13,212 bases of DNA from Terriglobales bacterium. GTDB lineage: Bacteria > Acidobacteriota > Terriglobia > Terriglobales > Acidobacteriaceae. A program made the position numbers and the translations under genes. The notes under the pieces were generated by a model, which saw nothing but the letters and a program-made list of their open reading frames with translations, was not told the DNA's origin and made no database searches. Below, in pieces: positions 6,789-13,212 of the stretch. Location: the NCBI GenBank assembly GCA_015655365.1, contig JAATFE010000449.1:1-13212 (forward strand). Reading direction: 5' to 3'. Every line of letters begins with the position of its first letter. Positions within the stretch are counted from its first letter, which is position 1.

Positions 6789-8249
6789 TTACTCTGTGTC
6801 CGGCCGAGGCAAATCAGTCCTAGATGAAGGCACCGTAGACAATAACTTGGCCTCCCTGAAATAATGGCTCGCAAATGCCAGGAAGCTAGGCCAGTTCGGT
6901 GCTGGAGTGTGACCGCCCGAATGCTGGCGAAACGCTATGTCACCGTCAATCAGCGATGTTTCTGGCGGAGGTATCGTAGCCGTACCTAAGTCATTCTTAC
7001 CGAGCAGGCGATAGACCGGTCCGGCGGCAGCAGCTCCTTTAAAAGAACCTGGAACATCCGCCCAACTATCTCCGATAAGAGACGTACCAAGCGTCGCTCC
7101 ACCACCTATAAACGCTGGGCGAGGCGCACACAAAGCAATTAATTCATGCGAATCCACAGGCAGGTCGTTTGCCGTAAGCGTCGCTGCGTACTTCAGAAAA
7201 TTTCCCGCCATCCAATGGTACTCACCGGGTCCTGCAATATTTTCGAGTTGCTCACCAAAGTGGCGGCGGCTAAGTTTGGCTCCTCCCTCGCCGGAAGAGC
7301 TAACGAATGCAATAGCGAAGCGCTGGTCATAAGCCATGGTGACGAGCGCCGCCTTTCCATAACGCGAATGGCCGGCAAGACCCACATGTTTCGCATCCAC
7401 ATTTTTGTCCGTCTCAAAGTAGTCAAGGACGCGACTCCCGCCCCAAGCCCACGCGCGCAGTGCCCCCCAGTCATCCAGCTTTCGCGGCTGGCCGTGGTTG
7501 ACCAACCCGATGATACCGCGAGTGAGGCCGGCGCCATTATCGGGCTGCACCGAAGTGGGAATGAAAGACGCATAGCCCCATCCCTTTGCAAGCGTCAGTT
7601 GTTGCCATGTAGGCCCGATTGGAACAGCAGACGCCGGACGGGTTGGTGCGCCCGACCGGACAGGAAATGTACCGAAGGTGTATTCCAAGACGATAGGTAC
7701 CGGACTCAGCGCGTTCGCGGGAGTACTGAGTTTTAGCTCCATATCGACCTTAATTTGCGGATATGCTGAGTTATCGACATGACCAACTAAGATCTTCGTA
7801 ATCACCGGGACATCCCCATTCAACTCATGTATGACCCTCACGACCTCCCAGTTAATCCTCGGAGCCTTCCAGGGAACGCGACCGTAGACCTCACTGTCAA
7901 ACGCCTCAATGATCTGAGGGCGTCGTTTTGTCCACCATGCCTTCGCCGTCGTGACCCGTTTTCCGTTCTTCAGAACCAGCGGGTCAGGAAGATTCGGATA
8001 GGGATTCGCCTTAGCTTCGTCGTAATTTGTGGCATAGGGCGACTCAAGATCCTGACTAGCGCCAGGCCGAAGAGTTGTGAGGTGAAGTAGGTCCATAATC
8101 CGCTGATGATCCTGTGCGGCCGTCAACTCCACGGGCGCTACTACTTGCGCGGAAAATGAGACCTGTGCCGAACACGCGGAGAGCGGTTGAAAAAACGCAA
8201 GACACGCCATCGCGGACAACAATACCTTCGGGAATGACCGGATGCGCAT
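6789..8249 (-). CDS. CE15 glucuronoyl-esterase-like secreted alpha/beta hydrolase
   Basis: A 486-residue protein when started at ATG 8247-8249, which has AAGAGAGG three bases upstream. The frame stays open to 8405, but those 52 codons overlap the end of the GH106 gene and lack a signal peptide. Residues 1-26 form an export signal ending in a lipobox-like LSAC (Cys26), so the protein may be a lipoprotein; signal peptidase I cleavage just after is the alternative. Family CE15 esterases cleave the ester between 4-O-methyl-glucuronate of xylan and lignin alcohols. The CE15 nucleophile motif is AGHSRYGKAAL (Ser295), and the catalytic His candidate is SGGH (His447). In the fungal enzymes the acid is Glu 23 residues after the nucleophile. 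Here that residue is Ser (SSSGEGGAKLSRR), so Asp366 in LPVDSHEL, the alternative acid position proposed for bacterial CE15, probably serves. It lies 106 bases downstream of the GH106 stop, in the same direction. Confidence 0.85.
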   Translation of the reverse strand: MRIRSFPKVLLSAMACLAFFQPLSACSAQVSFSAQVVAPVELTAAQDHQRIMDLLHLTTLRPGASQDLESPYATNYDEAKANPYPNLPDPLVLKNGKRVTTAKAWWTKRRPQIIEAFDSEVYGRVPWKAPRINWEVVRVIHELNGDVPVITKILVGHVDNSAYPQIKVDMELKLSTPANALSPVPIVLEYTFGTFPVRSGAPTRPASAVPIGPTWQQLTLAKGWGYASFIPTSVQPDNGAGLTRGIIGLVNHGQPRKLDDWGALRAWAWGGSRVLDYFETDKNVDAKHVGLAGHSRYGKAALVTMAYDQRFAIAFVSSSGEGGAKLSRRHFGEQLENIAGPGEYHWMAGNFLKYAATLTANDLPVDSHELIALCAPRPAFIGGGATLGTSLIGDSWADVPGSFKGAAAAGPVYRLLGKNDLGTATIPPPETSLIDGDIAFRQHSGGHTPAPNWPSFLAFASHYFREAKLLSTVPSSRTDLPRPDTE

Positions 8250-8355
8250 TTTCCTCTCTTCAGGTACACGATAAGCATCGGGCAATTGCACGTGGGCTCC
8301 GTAATACGTATCGATGCGAGTTATACGACATAAGTCGTCTCGAACTACCAAAAAT
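8250..8355 (-). promoter_or_regulatory. GH106-CE15 intergenic spacer with small hairpin
   Basis: The 106-base spacer holds a perfect inverted repeat ACGAC-ATAA-GTCGT (8325-8338), 17 bases after the GH106 stop, and the CE15 ribosome-binding site at its other end. The hairpin has no T-run, so a full terminator is unlikely. It may instead protect mRNA 3' ends or mark a processing site between the two genes. No clear internal promoter is visible. Confidence 0.3.
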
Positions 8356-11300
8356 TCAGGGCGCTGGAGTTGTTGCTGATGAGGAGATTGAGGACACGCT
8401 CTCATTCTGCTCCAGTATCTTCACAGGACCAAGTAATCCGGACTCCATTAGGGGAGAATCGCTTGTAAAAGCACGGAAATCGGTAAACGTAAAAGTCTTT
8501 GTGACTCCTGGCTGAAGATCGCCAATCATCCGGTTCGGCCAGAGATTGGTTACCATCACCTCGATCCGATTAAAGCCGGGCTTGAGCAGGCGCGTAACAT
8601 CGACCATGAACGGAGGCTTCCAGAGAATCTCGTCCACCTGCACGCCATTGATTGTTACTTGGGCAATCTCCCTGACCATCCCCAGATCGATAAGCAGATG
8701 GGCACTCGGCTTGAACCAGTTTCCCGGAATGTTTACTTGCTTTGCGTAAGTTGCGGTGCCAGAGAAGTACCTCACGCCTGGGTCAGGGGATTGCGACCAG
8801 GAGAGAAGCTGGTTGAGTTCAACGTGTGATGGCGCACCCCAATTGTCCGGAAAACGCAATTGCCATCCTCCGTCCAGAGTTGTAAGTTCATGTGTGGTAA
8901 CCTGCGGCGCAGTGTACGACGTAATGCGAGTTGGCTTGCGGAACACAACAAACACCGACGCCTCCGGCTCCATGTGCAGTAAAACAACTGTGCGACCATT
9001 TCCAATACGGTAGCTTGCAGGTTCCATTTCTCCTGTATCAGGATGCCACAGCTCTGGCGTCACTCCTGCCACACGAAATGTTGCTTTTGTATCGAACGCG
9101 TGCGGCTTCTGCGTGGAAACAAAATATATGTCCGTACCAGCCACTTCGCGATGGATATAGACCAGATCAGCGTCCGTGCTACCACGAGGAAGAGCATAGT
9201 TCACATCCGGACCGACATGAGTTGGGGCGCTGTACTCAAAATCCGGAATGACTCTCTCGGCGCCGAGAACCTCATCGATTTGCTTTCCCGTATATACGCT
9301 ACCCTTCCCATAGGCATGCAGTCCGCCCCCCTTCGCCTCCGCTCCCCATAGATCGTTCGCCAGGACCTGATACGCGCGGCTGGAGGCATCCTCCTTTTCC
9401 AGACTCGGAGATCCGATTGGTCTGGGAGAGATGAGCGTAACCCCATCCTCCACTAACTCGTGAAGTTTTTCCAGCAGCGGCATCGAAAGTTGATGAATGT
9501 CGTCCGGAATAACCAGCAGACTATATTCCATGCCACTGGCAAGATGAAGCTTCCCAGCCCGTGCACTCGCTTGGCGCAGCAGCACATCAGCGTTGACAAA
9601 ATCGTAGCTATAACTTTTTGGAAGGGAAGGCTTTGCGAAGCTGAGAGGCGGAACCGTATCCGGAGCACCTTCACCATAGAAGTAGGCTACGTCTGCAATG
9701 TACCTTCCCTGTTGTAGCAGATAGGAGCAGCGAGCAAGATATATGTTCCACGCAATGGCTTGATCAGCCCATGTTATATTGCGTCCATAATTCTGCCCCC
9801 AATGGCCAAGCGTCATTCCCGGCTTGTGCCTCTCGTCAACAAATGGCTGCTGGACAGATGTGTGCGTAAACAAGCGGTTCACTCCGCGCGCAAAGTTTTC
9901 ATCCGCGATGGGTTTCAAATAGAAAGGTGGCTCTCCCCACGGACTTATCCCCGCATTCGTAGTGAAAGACTCAGTGGCCACATAAGTCTTACCATAAATA
10001 TGCGCCGCCGAGCTTGCCTCTTTCACATCGCTGCCGTAGCTCTCCGCTCTGCCAGGAGGTGGCACCCAGAACTCGCCCATCGGAACGCTGACATTGCCTT
10101 TATTGAGGAGAGCGTCGCCGGTTGTCGGTAAGCCAGTTCCCATCGCTTCTGCATAAAGATCAATGCCGAGTCGTTCAAGGTAGGTCCTAGCCACCCCATA
10201 GTAATTTTCCGCGAGCATGTCGGCGAGAGTACGCCGGAAGTCCCAAAGAAAAGCATCGCTTGCCGCAGCGCTCTCAACAACGCGACCAATAAGCACTGGC
10301 AGGTAGGGTGTCATGTCATAGCCGCGGCGCGTACGAAACTCGCTTATCATCGACCCTGTCCAATTTTCCTCGCCTGCCTCCCAACTGTCCATCACAAAGT
10401 TCCTTAAACTCTTGCCAAAGTATGGGCTTGTAATCTGCGATATGGTCTTCGCGTACTGCTCGAAATATGAAGCCACATTTTCGCGGCTCAGTTTGTCGAC
10501 CTCAAGGCCTGTCGCCGCGGTCATTGCCGGATGGTTCATCTCTCCGGTCAAAGAATATCCCAGTCGCAAAATGGTCCAATTGCCTGCGGGCACAGCCCAA
10601 TCCAGTGTCCCGTCTGGACGCATTCTCGATGTAAGGTCCACAACATCTGTCTTTAAAATTAGGTCCGGAGCACTTGCTTCGGGAGTCGCAGTATCGCGTC
10701 CGTTTGTCAAAACACCGAATGCGGCCTTATCCTCCCATCGATCAACACGAGGTGTCGAATAGAGCTCAATTTCGGCAAGCTGCACTTGGTGCTGAGGGGA
10801 AAAGCCTTTCGCCACCAGCGAAGGATTTATTGCCGCAGGTTTAAGCACCACGCGGTAGAAGCGCGCTACGACCGGAGAAATGGAATAGGTGCGAATGGTG
10901 AACGCTATGGAGTTAGGCTCATCACCACCGGGTAGGGTCAGCAAACGCCTCCACGTTAATCCATCGTCGCTTGCCTGCACCTCGCCTGAGGGCAGACCGC
11001 GGGGACCGAATTTGCTGACCGCCGCTCCTGCAATCGAAAAGGCCTGGACCGCATACGGCTTGGCAAACTCGAATTCGATCCATCCACTGTCCGCGCCAGG
11101 CGCAATGAGCAGTGTTACGAGTTTGTCATAGCTTCCATCCATCAAGAGTGATCCGTCGATTGCTCCCGCGCTTGAAGTGATCGTTGGATGTAGACTGGCC
11201 ATGGGAGTTTCTGTCGAGGGGGTTCTGTAGGCGACGACCGCCGCATCCGCATAAAACGGCGGGTAAATCGGATCAGGTCCTCGCATGAGCTTCTGCCGCG

Positions 11301-11877
11301 TACCCGGCATGTCCATGGCTTCTTGGAGCTTGAAATCCTGTGCAGGTCTCAGATTCTGAAACTTGCTGTCCATCTCTGGCGGATGCGCAAGTATCCCCTT
11401 AAATTGCATCGGGCCGCGAACTGTCGTCTCGCTCCAAACGTACTTCTTCATTCCCTCTGACGGCTTAACCCACGGTCCTCCGCTCTCACTCCAGCCACCG
11501 GATGCCGCAATACCCATCTCGAGATGCAAGCGGTTCGCCTCAGAAGCCGCGTGGCGCAGAGCCGATTTCCATTCTGGCGTCATCCAGATCAGAGGCTTGT
11601 CTACAAACGTCGATACGCCGAGGTCGCCGTCGAACATCTGCATGCCACCGATCCCCGTGCGCTGCATCCATTCGAGATCGGCAGTGATGCCAGCTTGCGT
11701 AACATTGCCGTTGACCCAATGCCACCAGACGCGCGGCTTTGCCGAATCGGGCGGGGATTTGAATTGCTCTTCGAGAGTCGTTCCAGAAGCATTCCCCGAC
11801 TGCGCTGCCAATCGAGCGCTCCAAATGAGCACCGCCAAAACAAGTACTGCGTGCATCGTTTTCACAATTGTGGACAT
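8356..11877 (-). CDS. GH106-family alpha-L-rhamnosidase-like glycoside hydrolase
   Basis: A 1173-residue exported enzyme, usual size for GH106. AAGGGG lies about 6 bases before the ATG at 11875-11877. Residues 1-25 are a signal peptide (VLVLAVLIWSARLAA|QS). The family opening is present at 37-80: FKSPPDSAKPRVWWHWVNGN, then GITADLEWMQRTGIGGMQMF. Residues ~240-375 look like a discoidin/CBM-type beta-sandwich (SGWIEFEFAKPYAVQAFSI, RFYRVVL, QLAEIELY). The catalytic (beta/alpha)8 region follows; its best acid/base candidates are Glu500 (FVMDSWEAGEENW) and Glu636 (YVATESFTT). Residues ~1000-1155 resemble a GH2-type sugar-binding domain (FSGTATYAKQVNIP, LIDLGMVREIAQVTINGV, ending SGLLGPVKI). GH106 enzymes release alpha-L-rhamnose from pectins such as rhamnogalacturonan and related glycans. 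It follows the GH43 gene by 38 bases, so the two are probably co-transcribed. The exact linkage cleaved is not determined. Confidence 0.88.
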   Translation of the reverse strand: MSTIVKTMHAVLVLAVLIWSARLAAQSGNASGTTLEEQFKSPPDSAKPRVWWHWVNGNVTQAGITADLEWMQRTGIGGMQMFDGDLGVSTFVDKPLIWMTPEWKSALRHAASEANRLHLEMGIAASGGWSESGGPWVKPSEGMKKYVWSETTVRGPMQFKGILAHPPEMDSKFQNLRPAQDFKLQEAMDMPGTRQKLMRGPDPIYPPFYADAAVVAYRTPSTETPMASLHPTITSSAGAIDGSLLMDGSYDKLVTLLIAPGADSGWIEFEFAKPYAVQAFSIAGAAVSKFGPRGLPSGEVQASDDGLTWRRLLTLPGGDEPNSIAFTIRTYSISPVVARFYRVVLKPAAINPSLVAKGFSPQHQVQLAEIELYSTPRVDRWEDKAAFGVLTNGRDTATPEASAPDLILKTDVVDLTSRMRPDGTLDWAVPAGNWTILRLGYSLTGEMNHPAMTAATGLEVDKLSRENVASYFEQYAKTISQITSPYFGKSLRNFVMDSWEAGEENWTGSMISEFRTRRGYDMTPYLPVLIGRVVESAAASDAFLWDFRRTLADMLAENYYGVARTYLERLGIDLYAEAMGTGLPTTGDALLNKGNVSVPMGEFWVPPPGRAESYGSDVKEASSAAHIYGKTYVATESFTTNAGISPWGEPPFYLKPIADENFARGVNRLFTHTSVQQPFVDERHKPGMTLGHWGQNYGRNITWADQAIAWNIYLARCSYLLQQGRYIADVAYFYGEGAPDTVPPLSFAKPSLPKSYSYDFVNADVLLRQASARAGKLHLASGMEYSLLVIPDDIHQLSMPLLEKLHELVEDGVTLISPRPIGSPSLEKEDASSRAYQVLANDLWGAEAKGGGLHAYGKGSVYTGKQIDEVLGAERVIPDFEYSAPTHVGPDVNYALPRGSTDADLVYIHREVAGTDIYFVSTQKPHAFDTKATFRVAGVTPELWHPDTGEMEPASYRIGNGRTVVLLHMEPEASVFVVFRKPTRITSYTAPQVTTHELTTLDGGWQLRFPDNWGAPSHVELNQLLSWSQSPDPGVRYFSGTATYAKQVNIPGNWFKPSAHLLIDLGMVREIAQVTINGVQVDEILWKPPFMVDVTRLLKPGFNRIEVMVTNLWPNRMIGDLQPGVTKTFTFTDFRAFTSDSPLMESGLLGPVKILEQNESVSSISSSATTPAP

Positions 11878-11915
11878 AGGCGCCCCTTAATGATTGCTGC
11901 ATGTGTTGTTGGCAT

Positions 11916-13212
11916 TCAATGTAGCCTAGCCGCTAGATGGTCCTTCAAGGGCCGGTAATGGACCCAGTCGACATCGACCAGCCCGAAAGTGTTGAGGCCG
12001 ACGTTCGTGTTAAAGTTGAAAAGCGCCGGCCGTGCCGCCTTCCACCAGCTAAAGTAGATAGGACATGATTGACCTATTTGCCGAAATGATCGTCCATCAT
12101 CGACGCTATAGAAATAAGTTGCTGTTTCTTCCTCAACATGTACGCGCAGTTGAACCACCGCTTTCTCCAGCGCAGGGCCGTCTATCTCTCCTGTCTGAGC
12201 GAAGAATTGCAGCCTACGTGTTCCTTCATTTTCGACAATGCTAATTCCGCTGGGTTTGTTAGAAAACATAGCCAGGCCCGCATGTTGGCCATTCATCATT
12301 TTCGTCGTGTCGATGCGTGCCGTCAGATTGAAGATTGGGTCCTGCATCATCTCCGTTAGAGTATTGCGCGCATGAAGCAGGTCGCTCGCCGGCATGGCTT
12401 TTAGACGAAGAAAGCCGCGCCGCGCGGTCAGTGACCAGTTTGCGTCATCTGGATTGTGGTTCCACTCCCACTGAAGGCCGAGTTGCCTGTCATTGAATTC
12501 ATCCGACGTTTGGGTCTTCTCAATGGGGAAGTTGTCGCTCACCGCTGGCCTCTTCCATGTCGGAACTGGTTCCCCTGTGGTGCCGCCATCAGCAGCCTTG
12601 CCAATGATTGGCCAATCGCCGACCCATTTGACCGGCTCCAGATAGTCGATCCGTCCGTACGCTCCTTGCGAATGAAAATGGACAAACCATCCTTCCCCTG
12701 TCGGAGTTTCGACGTAACCCCCTTGATGGGGCCCATTGACTGATGTCACGCCCTGGGCTAGAACCGTGCGGTACTCATAGGGGCCGTAGATATTCTTTGA
12801 GCGAAGTACTGCCTGCGAGCCAGTGCCAACACCACCATAGGGAGCAAAAATATAATAGTATCTATTTCGCTTATAGAGCTTTGGCCCCTCTAGCGTTGGA
12901 AGTGCCTGACGATTCTGCACAATAACCTTTCCATCGTCCAATACATGTCTTCCGTCGGAGCTCATTTTATGCAGAAAGAGCGGGCCTGCCCCCGTCTGTG
13001 AACGGATAAGATAGGCCGTGCCGTCGTCATCCCAGAAGGGACACGGATCCTCGAGCCCGCGCTGCGCAATAACTGCAACTGGCGTTGACCAAGGTCCCTC
13101 AGCAGAAGATGCAATGCTCATAAATATCCCTTCCCGCGGGGTCGGAAAATACACAAAGAAGATTCCGTCATGATAGCGAATCGATGGAGCCCACGCGCCC
13201 TGGCCATAGCGA
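11916..13212 (-). CDS. GH43-family glycoside hydrolase, 5' end beyond right edge
   Basis: The frame is open to the right edge, so the true start is missing; 431 codons are visible, beginning RYGQGAWAPSIRYHDGIFFV. The GTG at 13152-13154 is internal, because the conserved WAPSI blade lies upstream of it. The five-bladed beta-propeller covers visible residues 1 to ~205. Two of the three GH43 catalytic residues are visible: Asp55 (RGLEDPCPFWDDDG, pKa-modulating Asp) and Glu108 (TLEGPKLYKR, general acid). His161 of NGPHQGG is the conserved active-site-floor histidine. The general-base Asp must lie upstream, beyond the edge. Residues ~220-425 form the GH43-type C-terminal concanavalin-like sandwich (SDEFNDRQLGLQWEWNHNPD to DVDWVHYRPL). 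The family includes beta-xylosidases and alpha-L-arabinofuranosidases. The sequence is closest in feel to xylan/arabinan-active members, but I cannot settle the subfamily. The gene likely leads into GH106 (38-base gap). Confidence 0.88.
   Translation of the reverse strand, partial: RYGQGAWAPSIRYHDGIFFVYFPTPREGIFMSIASSAEGPWSTPVAVIAQRGLEDPCPFWDDDGTAYLIRSQTGAGPLFLHKMSSDGRHVLDDGKVIVQNRQALPTLEGPKLYKRNRYYYIFAPYGGVGTGSQAVLRSKNIYGPYEYRTVLAQGVTSVNGPHQGGYVETPTGEGWFVHFHSQGAYGRIDYLEPVKWVGDWPIIGKAADGGTTGEPVPTWKRPAVSDNFPIEKTQTSDEFNDRQLGLQWEWNHNPDDANWSLTARRGFLRLKAMPASDLLHARNTLTEMMQDPIFNLTARIDTTKMMNGQHAGLAMFSNKPSGISIVENEGTRRLQFFAQTGEIDGPALEKAVVQLRVHVEEETATYFYSVDDGRSFRQIGQSCPIYFSWWKAARPALFNFNTNVGLNTFGLVDVDWVHYRPLKDHLAARLH

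Noticed and set aside
7146..7736. A 196-codon plus-strand frame opposite the CE15 gene
   Set aside because: Antisense to a strongly supported coding region, with no domain-like sequence; a codon-bias shadow.
8250..8405. Longer start of the CE15 gene (52 extra codons to 8405)
   Set aside because: The extension overlaps the 3' end of the GH106 gene, and the signal peptide would become internal. The ATG at 8249 has its own SD and an immediate export signal.
11349..11359. TCAGA-T-TCTGA palindrome resembling the GntR-promoter repeat
   Set aside because: It lies inside the GH106 coding sequence, has a one-base spacer instead of two, and an 11-base match in 13 kb can arise by chance.
11524..11958. 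Plus-strand frames over the GH106/GH43 junction
   Set aside because: They are antisense to the signal peptide and N-terminal domain of GH106, with no domain-like pattern.

Overview
The window looks like a carbohydrate-use locus from a soil Acidobacteriota (Terriglobia, the Granulicella/Edaphobacter/Terriglobus type). This is an inference from the gene families. The main clue is a very long Oar-like TonB-dependent receptor with an N-terminal carboxypeptidase-regulatory domain. Alongside it sit large secreted glycoside hydrolases and a glucuronoyl-esterase-like protein, with no SusD partner. No RNA gene, CRISPR array or phage gene was seen.

Layout from left to right. (1) 1-2933, minus strand: the first ~977 codons of the receptor, open to the left edge. 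(2) 2934-3485: a 552-base divergent intergenic region. It holds a repeated TCAGA-type operator candidate and a -10-like box just ahead of the next gene. (3) 3486-5194, plus strand: a two-gene unit of a GntR/UTRA transcription factor and a PfkB-family sugar kinase, overlapping by ATGA. (4) 5195-5709: a gap between convergent genes, containing a decayed IS200-type transposase with two frame changes and an in-frame stop. (5) 5710-13212, minus strand: a run of secreted polysaccharide-degrading proteins. In transcription order these are a GH43 beta-propeller enzyme (5' end beyond the right edge), a GH106 alpha-L-rhamnosidase-like protein, a CE15 glucuronoyl-esterase-like protein, and a leftover C-terminal piece of a secreted beta-sandwich protein.

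How the parts may work together (inference). The hydrolases would remove arabinose/xylose, rhamnose and ester-linked glucuronate decorations from a plant cell-wall glycan outside the cytoplasm. The receptor would import the fragments across the outer membrane. The kinase would phosphorylate a sugar or derivative in the cytoplasm, and the GntR/UTRA protein would sense a sugar (phosphate) and control its own unit, possibly also the receptor. The pairing of a rhamnosidase with a glucuronate esterase suggests a glycan carrying both rhamnose and (4-O-methyl)glucuronate, but the sequence alone does not fix the substrate.

The least ordinary items are: the out-of-frame signal-peptide start ahead of the 358-codon remnant, next to the IS200 scar; a CE15 protein with Ser where the fungal catalytic Glu sits; a PfkB kinase whose NxxE motif reads SxxD; and the three-half-site operator in front of the GntR gene. 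I did not find a clearly new system. The best candidate for novelty is the combined rhamnosidase/CE15/GH43 set with its dedicated GntR-kinase pair.
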